Source of the DNA: JBEKCP01 sp050014815
GTDB taxonomy: Bacteria; Planctomycetota; Planctomycetia; Pirellulales; Thermoguttaceae
Assembly: GCA_050014815.1 (NCBI GenBank)
Contig: JBEKCP010000050.1
Location: 1-17,243 of the forward strand
Length of the DNA stretch: 17,243 bases
Reading direction: 5' to 3'
Part shown: one piece after another, positions 1 to 5,750 of the stretch
Position numbering within the stretch: position 1 is the stretch's first letter
Layout: each line of letters starts with the position of its first letter
The notes under the pieces: model-generated
Seen by the model: the letters and a program-made list of their open reading frames with translations, nothing else
Databases searched by the model: none
What the model was told of the DNA's origin: nothing
Made by a program: the position numbers and the translations under genes

Positions 1-5
1 GAGAG

Positions 6-1211
6 ATGGATATTCAGCAACTCGTCCGTGAACTGGTCACGAAAAACGACTCGAAACTCGTGCTCCTGGTGGCCGATGGCCTTGGCGGCCTGCCCATCGA
101 GCCCGGCGGGCCGACCGAGCTGGAGGCGGCCCGGACCCCGAACCTCGATGCCCTGGCCTGCCGCGGCGTGCTGGGGAGCATGATCCCCATCGCGCCGGGC
201 ATTACCCCCGGCAGCGGCCCGGGACACCTGGGGTTGTTCGGCTACGACCCGGTTCGCTTCCTGATCGGCCGGGGCGCCCTGGAGGCCACCGGGGTCGGCT
301 TCAAGCTGGGGCCCAACGACGTCGCCGCCCGCTGCAATTTCGTCACGCTGGACCCCGCCGGCAACATCACCGACCGCCGCGCAGGCCGCATCCCCACCGA
401 GGAGAGCGCCCCGCTGGCCGTGCGGCTCCGGCAGGTGAAGATCCCGGGCGTGGCGGTCTTCGTCGAGCCGGTCAAGGAGCACCGCTTCTGCGTGATCTTC
501 CGCGGCGAGGGGCTCGACGGCAACGTGGCGGACACCGATCCGCAGCGGACGGGCGTGCCGCCGCTGGCGCCGGCCGCGCAGAATCCCGAGAGCCAGCGGA
601 CCGCCGACGTGGCCCGGCAGTTCGTCGCCGCGGCCCAAAAACTCCTGGCCGGCCAGCCCAAGGCCAACGGCCTGACCATGCGGGGCTTCGCGGCCGCCCC
701 GCACCTGCCCGGCTACGAAGAGGTCTTCGGCCTGCGGGCCGCAGCCATCGCCGTCTATCCGATGTACAAGGGGCTGGCCCAACTGGTCGGCATGGAAGTG
801 ATCGGCAAGCCGACGACCCTGGCCGAAGAAATCGACGTCCTGGAGAAGGCGTGGAAGGACTACGACTTCTTCTTCGTCCACTTCAAGTACACCGACAGCC
901 GCGGCGAGGACGGCAACTTCCCCGAGAAGGTGAAGATGATCGAGCAGCTCGACGCGGTCGTGCCCCGCATTACGGCCTTGAAGCCGACGGTGCTGGCCGT
1001 GACCGGCGACCACAGCACGCCCGCCCGGCTCAAGAGCCACAGTTGGCACCCGGTGCCCGTGCTGCTTGCCGCGGACACCTGCCGCCCGGACGCCTGCGAG
1101 TCGTTCGGCGAGAAGGAGTGTCTCAAGGGCGGGCTGGGGCAGTTCGAGGCGGTTTACCTCATGCCCCAGATGCTGGCCCACGCCGAGCGGCTGGCCAAGT
1201 TCGGGGCGTAA
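6..1211 (+). CDS. apgM: 2,3-bisphosphoglycerate-independent phosphoglycerate mutase, archaeal type (ApgM)
   Basis: Interconverts 3- and 2-phosphoglycerate in glycolysis and gluconeogenesis in the cytoplasm, without a bisphosphoglycerate cofactor. The 401-residue length fits the ApgM branch of the alkaline phosphatase superfamily. Visible motifs are VADGLGG (residues 22-28, first metal-binding Asp), the serine nucleophile motif TPGSGPGHLGLFGYDP (from about 67, likely catalytic Ser70), the metal motif HFKYTDSRGEDGNF (about 293-306) and TGDHSTP near residue 335 followed by SHSWHPVPVLL. The usual AGHDG of the family reads RGEDG here. The ATG at base 6 gives a complete N-terminus, but only five bases (gagag, purine rich) precede it, so the ribosome binding site cannot be judged. 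The gene converges on ftsY across a repeat-filled spacer. The family call is firm. Confidence 0.93.
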   Translation: MDIQQLVRELVTKNDSKLVLLVADGLGGLPIEPGGPTELEAARTPNLDALACRGVLGSMIPIAPGITPGSGPGHLGLFGYDPVRFLIGRGALEATGVGFKLGPNDVAARCNFVTLDPAGNITDRRAGRIPTEESAPLAVRLRQVKIPGVAVFVEPVKEHRFCVIFRGEGLDGNVADTDPQRTGVPPLAPAAQNPESQRTADVARQFVAAAQKLLAGQPKANGLTMRGFAAAPHLPGYEEVFGLRAAAIAVYPMYKGLAQLVGMEVIGKPTTLAEEIDVLEKAWKDYDFFFVHFKYTDSRGEDGNFPEKVKMIEQLDAVVPRITALKPTVLAVTGDHSTPARLKSHSWHPVPVLLAADTCRPDACESFGEKECLKGGLGQFEAVYLMPQMLAHAERLAKFGA

Positions 1212-1217
1212 CGGGCC

Positions 1218-1365
1218 AAATACGAAAACGAAAATCCGAATGTCGAAATCCGAAACAAATTCAAATGACCGAAGCAGCCAATGACCGAAACGCCCACGTT
1301 TGGAACATTGGAGTTTTGGACTTCGGATTTGTTTAGGATTTCGATATTCGGATTTCGTGCTTCAC
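1218..1365. repeat. MITE-like imperfect palindrome between convergent genes
   Basis: The spacer between the stops of apgM and ftsY is AT-rich and built from CGAAATCCGAA-like units, unlike the GC-rich genes around it. The left arm (about 1228-1260) is nearly the reverse complement of the right arm (about 1328-1358): for example ACGAAAATCCGAATGTCGAA on the left against ACGAAATCCGAATATCGAA read from the other strand on the right. The roughly 65 bp centre is not palindromic. It could fold as a long hairpin and act as a bidirectional terminator. Units of this kind recur between genes in planctomycete and similar genomes (recollection, not searched). No transposase is encoded. Confidence 0.7.
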
Positions 1366-1366
1366 T

Positions 1367-2287
1367 TCACTTCATGTCCTCAAAGAGGGCGTCCACGAAC
1401 CGGTCCGGCTCGAAGAGCGCCAGGTCCTCGGGCTGCTCGCCGACGCCGACGTACTTGACCGGCAGGCCGACCTGCTTGCGGATGGCCACGACCACGCCCC
1501 CCTTGGCCGTGCCGTCGAGCTTGGCCAGGACGATCCCCGTACACCGCACCGCGTCGGTGAAATGCCTGGCCTGGCTGATGCCGTTCTGGCCCGTCGTAGC
1601 GTCCAGCACGAGCAGGACTTCGTGCGGGGCCTCGGGGATCTGCTTGCCCAGCACGCGGTGGATCTTGGTCAACTGCTGCATCAGGCCCTGCTGGGTCTGG
1701 AGACGGCCGGCCGTATCGACGATGCAGACGTCGGCCGCGGTCTGGATCGCCTGGGCCACCGCGCGATGGGCGACGCTGGCCGGGTCGCTGCCGGAGGCGC
1801 CGGTGACGATCTCCGCCCCGACCCGCCGGGCCCAGATGCCCAGTTGCTCGACGGCGGCCGCCCGGAACGTGTCGGCCGCCCCCAGCACGACCCGCTTGCC
1901 CTCGCCCCGGAGCATGGCCGTGAGCTTGGCGATCGACGTCGTCTTGCCGCAGCCGTTCACGCCGGCGACCATGATGACCGTCGGGCCGGCGGCGGCAAAT
2001 CGCAACGGCTCGGGCGGCTGGGCCAAGAGCGACTTCAGCGTCTTCTTAATGTGTTCCAGCACGTCTTCCAGCCGGACGACGCGCGTGCTGTAAGCCGTGC
2101 CGATCTCGTCGACGATCTCCTGCGCCGCCTCGACGCCCATGTCGGTCTTGACCAGCATCTCGAACAACTCGTCGAGAAAGGCCTGGTCCACGAGCCGCCC
2201 CTCCGTCTTGAAGAGGTCGCGGACGTCGGTCTTGAGGAACTGGGTGGTCTTTTGGAGACCCTGCTTGAATTTTTCGAATAGGCCCAT
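1367..2287 (-). CDS. ftsY: Signal recognition particle receptor FtsY
   Basis: SRP-family GTPase that docks the SRP-ribosome complex at the inner membrane for co-translational protein targeting. At 306 residues it is essentially the NG domain; the long acidic A domain of enterobacterial FtsY is absent and the N-terminus is an amphipathic MGLFEKFKQGLQKT segment suited to membrane contact. Motifs in order: G1 P-loop GVNGCGKTTS (109-118), DTFRAAA (139-145), G3 DTAGR (191-195), G4 region AKLDGTAKGG (255-264) and the closing GVGEQPEDLALF (from 281). The gene follows nusB on the same strand with a 23-nt gap made of ATTTTGG repeat sequence, and no Shine-Dalgarno sequence is visible before the ATG. 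Translation may depend on coupling or a leaderless-like mode (inference). It ends in TGA, which shows that TGA is a stop codon here. Confidence 0.97.
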   Translation of the reverse strand: MGLFEKFKQGLQKTTQFLKTDVRDLFKTEGRLVDQAFLDELFEMLVKTDMGVEAAQEIVDEIGTAYSTRVVRLEDVLEHIKKTLKSLLAQPPEPLRFAAAGPTVIMVAGVNGCGKTTSIAKLTAMLRGEGKRVVLGAADTFRAAAVEQLGIWARRVGAEIVTGASGSDPASVAHRAVAQAIQTAADVCIVDTAGRLQTQQGLMQQLTKIHRVLGKQIPEAPHEVLLVLDATTGQNGISQARHFTDAVRCTGIVLAKLDGTAKGGVVVAIRKQVGLPVKYVGVGEQPEDLALFEPDRFVDALFEDMK

Positions 2288-2288
2288 G

Positions 2289-2352
2289 GAGAGATTTTGG
2301 ATTTTGGATTTTAGATTTTGGATTTGTTTGGGATTTCGGATTTCGGATTTGA
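2289..2352. repeat. AT-rich GGATTT repeat between nusB and ftsY
   Basis: A run of GATTTTGGATTT, GGATTTCGGATTTC and similar units, related in composition and wording to the 1218-1365 block. It covers the whole nusB-ftsY gap and extends about 40 bases into the nusB reading frame, where it encodes the C-terminal ISNPKSEIPNKSKI residues. It probably inserted or expanded here and replaced the original nusB stop and the ftsY ribosome binding site (inference). Confidence 0.6.
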
Positions 2353-2922
2353 AATTTGGGACGGTCCTTCCGCCTTCTGCTCTAATCCCTGTGCTTTCTG
2401 GTGCATCAGGTTATCGAGAATTCCGTTGACGAACTGGGCGGACTGGGCGCCGCCGAATCGCTTGGCCAGCTCGACCGCCTCGTCGACGGCCACCTTGGCG
2501 GGGATCTCGGTGTGGAGAAGCTCGTAAGCTCCGAGTCGCAGGAGGTTGCGGTCGGTGGCGGCCATGCGATCGACGCTCCAGTGGGCGGCCGCCTGTGCGA
2601 TCCGCTCGTCGAGCTCCCGCCGGTGCTCCCGCACGCCGGCCACCAGGGTCCGTGTGAACTCGATCAGGGCGGGCTCGCGGAGCCACTGGAACCGCAGGGG
2701 GGCGTCGGCCGCCACCCCGGGATCCGCCGCCCCCTCGGCCTCGGCCATTTGGCCGACGAACTCGATGAGTTCCCGGGTCTGGCGGCCCTGGTCCAGCAGT
2801 TCATCCGGCCACCCACAAGCGGGTACCCGGCAAGCGGGCGCCCCGGCCGTGCCGGGCGGGTTCAGGTCGTCCCGGTAAAGGGCCTGGAAGGCGATTTCTC
2901 GTGCAAACGTTCGCGGCCGCAT
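2311..2922 (-). CDS. nusB: Transcription antitermination factor NusB
   Basis: All-helical RNA-binding protein that joins NusE (S10) on boxA during rRNA transcription. Family features are the N-terminal ARE-A-FQALY motif (RPRTFAREIAFQALYRDD, residues 2-19), the central DRMAATDRNLLRLGAYELL and the C-terminal IPAKVAVDEAVELAKRFG-AQSAQFVNGILD. At 203 residues it is longer than the usual 130-170. One excess is a Pro/Cys-rich stretch after residue 20 (TAGAPACRVPACGWP) encoded by two near-identical 15-16 bp direct repeats at 2816-2846. The other is a tail of about 30 residues after NGILDNLMHQ that runs into the 2289-2352 repeat. The start follows AAGGGAAG, a fair ribosome binding site. Co-direction with ftsY suggests one transcript. 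Confidence 0.93.
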   Translation of the reverse strand: MRPRTFAREIAFQALYRDDLNPPGTAGAPACRVPACGWPDELLDQGRQTRELIEFVGQMAEAEGAADPGVAADAPLRFQWLREPALIEFTRTLVAGVREHRRELDERIAQAAAHWSVDRMAATDRNLLRLGAYELLHTEIPAKVAVDEAVELAKRFGGAQSAQFVNGILDNLMHQKAQGLEQKAEGPSQISNPKSEIPNKSKI

Positions 2923-3046
2923 TGTCTTCCCTTACCGGCGGAGACTGACGGACACCGAGCATTCTGGCCGTCACGCTGCCGGCGCGAAAGGCCCTTTGGC
3001 CGGACCCCGTGCTCTTAGGCTGCCCCCGGCCTTTCACCGTGCGGCC

Positions 3047-3052
3047 ATTATA
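3047..3052 (-). promoter_or_regulatory. Probable -10 box of the nusB-ftsY promoter
   Basis: On the minus strand a perfect TATAAT lies about 125 nt upstream of the nusB ATG, in the sequence GGTGTATAATGGCC. No good -35 hexamer lies 16-18 nt before it. The leader between it and nusB is GC-rich and can pair AAAGGCC (near 3036) with GGGCCTTT (near 2990), so a structured 5' leader is likely. Position and strand make nusB the target. The promoter is inferred from sequence only. Confidence 0.45.
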
Positions 3053-3064
3053 CACCGGAGTTGT

Positions 3065-3080
3065 TGCCCCGGTAGGGGCA
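3065..3080. repeat. Short REP-like hairpin
   Basis: TGCCCC-GGTA-GGGGCA is a perfect 6-bp stem with a four-base loop, in gene-free sequence upstream of nusB. The GCCCCGGTAGGGGC wording resembles extragenic palindromes of planctomycete genomes (recollection). No other copy was seen in the window. Confidence 0.3.
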
Positions 3081-3209
3081 TTTGGGAATAGCCCAGCGAG
3101 TCACATCATTTCTGGGCACTTCGGGCGTGTAAACGATCTGTTCCTCGCCGCAAGTCCTTATTGCTCGGTTGCTTATGCCGTGTCATCGGCTTTCCCACCG
3201 CGTCGAGAC

Positions 3210-3296
3210 AGGAGGCTATTACGCTATTCTGGCATGGGTTTGACGAGATTTCAAGGGACAAAACAGGGACAAAAGGATGGGCGATAATAGCCTCCT
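3210..3296. repeat. Inverted repeat enclosing tandem GGGACAAAA copies; candidate recombination site
   Basis: AGGAGGCTATTACGC (3210-3224) and GCGATAATAGCCTCCT (3281-3296) are reverse complements except for one extra base. The 56-base interval holds AGGGACAAAA twice (3254-3263 and 3265-3274, period 11). Paired arms around short direct repeats are what tyrosine-recombinase core and arm sites, or an element end, can look like. The site borders the debris region that contains an orphan excisionase-like gene. Function is inferred only. The stretch from 2923 to 3320 otherwise holds no gene I can support. Confidence 0.4.
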
Positions 3297-3320
3297 CGGT
3301 ACGACAAGCAGGCGACTTAG

Positions 3321-3506
3321 AAGCGTGGCGTCAGGACGGCCGATGCCGGCCACAATACGCCTGAATCCTGCGGGTGGGCCACCGCAAGAACCTGGCGGCC
3401 GGACGCCTTCCACGAGACGCTCGCGGATGCCTACCGGCGACTGGCGATCTACGAAACTTGGAATGTGTTCGCGATTATCCTGAAGCGAAAAACTGACGCG
3501 GCGTAA
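3321..3506 (+). pseudogene. C-terminal-like coding fragment, unknown
   Basis: An open stretch with no plausible start runs from just after the TAG at 3318 to a TAA at 3504-3506. Its second half reads AFHETLADAYRRLAIYETWN and then VFAIILKRKTDAA, which looks like real protein (helical, balanced composition) and not like a shadow frame. The first half is less convincing. It is probably the tail of a gene whose 5' part was lost when the neighbouring elements rearranged. I do not recognise the family. Confidence 0.25.
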
Positions 3507-3548
3507 GGACACAGAACAGCAGGCGGGACGCAGTGGTGCCCACCGCCT

Positions 3549-4199
3549 TTGTCCGTCTGCGCGTCAACTGACTTGACGTTGATTTCCGCACACCTGGTCA
3601 ACCCGCAGGAGGCTTGTAGCGATTCCTCCGGCACACCGATCCTGGTGTCGGCCACCTTGGAGTACAAGGACGGTCGCATCCTTTTCGTCAAGAGCCCCTA
3701 CAGCCTCAAGGACGAGATCAAGGCGATGCGGGGCTCGCGGTGGCACGGCTACGACGAGCCTGACCCGCGGAAGATTTGGTCCGTGGAGGACTGCCAGCGC
3801 AACCGCTTCCAGCTTTCCTTCCTCATGGGCGAGGATGCCTACGCCTGGTTCGACCGGCCACTGGTGCGGCACGAGTACACGCGACCGCTGAAGGACCATC
3901 AAAAGGACCTGACCGACATCCACCATGCGTGGAAGGAGATCATTCGCCGTCCTTCGGGGCGGCGATTGCATTTTCTTGAACTCGGTTGTCGTGCCTCCTC
4001 TGCATCGCCGGCCTTTTGGATGATCCATCCAGAACAAACGCAGTCACAAGCGTGTAAGCGACTGCCTTCTGCGTTCTGGGTACTTTTCCCAGTAACACAA
4101 CGTCGTCGGCTGCTTTCACCCAGAGACACGTCCTCACCTTGTCATCGCCTTCAAGATAGTCGAAGACCAGCGATTCCGCCTCACCGCAACGGTCGATAG
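3549..4199 (+). pseudogene. N-terminal fragment of a DEAD/SNF2-type helicase (truncated)
   Basis: The frame is open for 216 codons, but only the part from about 3580 to 3930 looks like a conserved protein: a LEYKDGRILFVKSPY strand, KDEIKAMRGSRWHGYDE, PRKIWSVEDCQRNRFQLSFL and an RPLKDHQKDLTD segment. This is the layout that precedes the Q motif and Walker A in a group of phage- and plasmid-linked DEAD/DEAH helicases (from memory). The expected GxGKT and DEAH motifs never follow. After HQKDLT the frame turns into low-quality sequence that overlaps a minus-strand coding fragment. The start is uncertain: TTG at 3549 opens the frame, and internal TTG codons nearer the conserved part are possible. 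Best read as a helicase gene cut by a rearrangement near 3930, probably without function. Confidence 0.55.
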
Positions 4200-4305
4200 T
4201 TGCTCGACACCAAGCCAGCCGCCTGGGTCGTGGCGTCTCCAGTTGGCGATCTCCAGTTGGGCGCACATCTCCTGGAAACGGCGTTCTTTTCCGCCATTAG
4301 AAATC
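3940..4305 (-). pseudogene. Degraded hypothetical gene, frameshifted
   Basis: On the minus strand the downstream frame (about 4200-3940) encodes ESLVFDYLEGDDKVRTCLW, VKAADDVVLLGKVPR and AYTLVTAFVLDGSSKR, a beta-rich pattern with protein-like codon use. Upstream the coding-like sequence is in another frame: RRFQEMCAQLEIANWRRHD follows the ATGGCGGAAAAG at about 4298. The two halves fit one gene of about 115-120 residues with a shift near 4200-4215. The family is not known to me; a small phage- or plasmid-borne protein is the likeliest class. It runs antisense to the end of the helicase fragment, which supports a rearrangement junction between them. Confidence 0.35.
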
Positions 4306-4389
4306 AACTGACCTGCCGGTCAGTCAGGTCATGGCTCACCCGCGGTGGCGGGGCGTAGTCGCTCGATCAACACAATAACCGGCCTGCTG

Positions 4390-4950
4390 TTATCTGCGAT
4401 CCACGCTATTGCCCTTGGTCGTCAAGAAAGATGCAATTTCCTTCACGATGCGATCCATCGAAGGCAGCGTCGTGAACGCCTCTTCGCACTTGACGACGAC
4501 CGGAACGTGCCACGAGTACGTGCCTTTCTCCACCAGCCGGCTCCTGAGCGTCGCCGGCAGCGCACCGTGCGGTTTCAGATCGCGCACGTCGTCGCCCTTC
4601 GCTGCCTTGGCGTCGATGTCGGCCTGTGACAGGGGCAGGTACGGATAGAGATGCTTGGCCTCGCTACGGCTCGCTTTGTTGCCGCAAAAGAACTCAAGGA
4701 AGAGATTCCGGCTCCGCTCGTAGACGAGGAACGACGGACCGTACATGCAGTGGCTTTCCTTATCCAGCGACAGTGCTACGATGCGCTTGAACTCGGCCGT
4801 GTCCGGGTCGTAGTTGACGATCAGCGTCTCGCTGTCTGTCATGTCGATGGCCTTCGGCCGGCGGGCCAGCGGAAGGATTTCGATGTGGTCGCCCAGGTCA
4901 TCCACTTCCTCGTCGGAGATGGGGATACCGTAATTGCCGGGGCCGACCAT
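4390..4950 (-). CDS. Hypothetical protein, mobile-element associated, possibly N-terminally truncated
   Basis: A 186-residue frame with convincing composition: acidic start (EEVDDLGDHIEILPLARRPKA), TLIVNYDPDTAEFKRIV, a GPSFLVYERSRNLFLEFFCG strand pair and a C-terminal TYSWHVPVVVKCEEAFTTLP followed by a final helix. I do not recognise a named family. The style, and the neighbouring helicase fragment and excisionase gene, fit an accessory protein of a plasmid or prophage. The frame also reads TYSTRNRK upstream of the chosen ATG before a TAG, with no clear ribosome binding site, so the original start may have been lost. No signal peptide or membrane segment is seen. Confidence 0.55.
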   Translation of the reverse strand: MVGPGNYGIPISDEEVDDLGDHIEILPLARRPKAIDMTDSETLIVNYDPDTAEFKRIVALSLDKESHCMYGPSFLVYERSRNLFLEFFCGNKASRSEAKHLYPYLPLSQADIDAKAAKGDDVRDLKPHGALPATLRSRLVEKGTYSWHVPVVVKCEEAFTTLPSMDRIVKEIASFLTTKGNSVDRR

Positions 4951-4959
4951 CTTGCGGTT

Positions 4960-5125
4960 GCGGGTCGAATACGTGTGGCTCGGCTACAATAGCCGGCCCA
5001 AAAGCGTGAAGCTGCCTGAGCCATCGCCCGAGAAGGTCCAGGAATTTGTGGGTTTGCTCGCCGGCATCGAAGTTCGGGGCAAGGAATTGCGAGGGCTCGT
5101 GTTGCCCCCGGCAGGAACCCCCTAG
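4960..5125 (+). pseudogene. C-terminal coding fragment upstream of the terminator
   Basis: On the plus strand, VEYVWLGYNSRPKSVKLP, PSPEKVQEFVGLLAGIEVRG and LVLPPAGTP read as the end of a protein and stop with TAG at 5123-5125. A strong intrinsic terminator follows about 60 bp later. The frame begins only with a TTG at 4934 inside the antisense gene, so this is probably a remnant whose 5' part is gone. The family is unknown. Confidence 0.3.
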
Positions 5126-5185
5126 CCGGCGTTCCACCGTGGAATCCCGGCCCCAGGTCGGCAGGTACGGCATTTTCGGGCACCA

Positions 5186-5211
5186 GCCGGTCGCCAGACC
5201 GGCGCTTTTTT
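5186..5211 (+). terminator. Rho-independent terminator
   Basis: GCCGGTC (5186-5192), a GCCA loop, GACCGGC (5197-5203), then GC and six T residues (5206-5211): a textbook hairpin and U-tract on the plus strand. It closes the transcript that carried the 4960-5125 fragment and insulates the excisionase-like gene, whose ribosome binding site begins one base after the T run. Confidence 0.8.
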
Positions 5212-5223
5212 CGGGAGGCGTTG

Positions 5224-5622
5224 ATGAACAATCAGGTCGTCAGCCAATACGACGAGTACCTAAAGCTGACCAACGACCCAGCCGCGGCTGCGTCCTTGGC
5301 GCTGGCCGACGTGATGCAGCGCACCTTGGATGCCTCGGGCGGCGTAGCAGCCAACCGGCCCGTACAGACAGTTGACGAGCCGCTCACGGTTGCAGAGGTG
5401 GCCCAAAGGCTGCGTGTCAGCCGGCGGGTCGCATACGAATTGTGTCAGGCTGGCCAGATCGAAGCCTTCAAGGTCGGCCGCGCGATCCGGGTACGGCCAG
5501 AGGACCTGGCAGCCTACATCGAGCGCCGCACCGACCGTGGACCGGATGCCTTGGGGACACGCCGGCCCAACAGGGCCCGCTCCCCGAGACGGGCGCAATG
5601 GTTTTCGGGCCACTCAGGTTGA
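5224..5622 (+). CDS. Excisionase-family helix-turn-helix DNA-binding protein
   Basis: A 132-residue protein with a MerR/Xis-type winged helix-turn-helix at about residues 52-102: EPLTVAEVAQRLRVSRRVAY, then QIEAFKVGRAIRVRPEDLAAYIER, the standard layout of the excisionase DNA-binding domain (HTH_17). The ATG at 5224 is preferred over TTG at 5221 because GGGAGG lies six bases before it. The N-terminal 45 residues are helical and Ala-rich; after residue 105 the sequence becomes Arg/Pro-rich and may be decayed. Such proteins bend DNA for site-specific recombination and normally sit next to an integrase. None is present, so the gene is an orphan of a lost element or was retained as a regulator. The next gene converges on it. 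Confidence 0.75.
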   Translation: MNNQVVSQYDEYLKLTNDPAAAASLALADVMQRTLDASGGVAANRPVQTVDEPLTVAEVAQRLRVSRRVAYELCQAGQIEAFKVGRAIRVRPEDLAAYIERRTDRGPDALGTRRPNRARSPRRAQWFSGHSG

Positions 5623-5750
5623 CTGACGGTAACAAGACCGCCCGGGCGCACCTTGCGGTGGCCTCCCGGTCTGGGGCCAACCCTCGAACAATAGAGGCGG
5701 CTGGCACAGGCGGCAGCCGAAGTTTCTAGCACTGGAGTCCCAAGAGCAAC

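Noticed and set aside
1281..2281. Long plus-strand frames opposite ftsY
   Set aside because: FtsY has every GTPase motif in the minus frame; the plus frames are composition shadows.
3009..3287. 92-codon plus-strand frame upstream of the debris region
   Set aside because: It has no plausible start signal or conserved pattern, covers the nusB promoter and runs through repeat sequence.
3210..3296. Integron attC site
   Set aside because: No GTTRRRY / RYYYAAC core pair flanks the inverted repeat and there is no integron integrase in the window.
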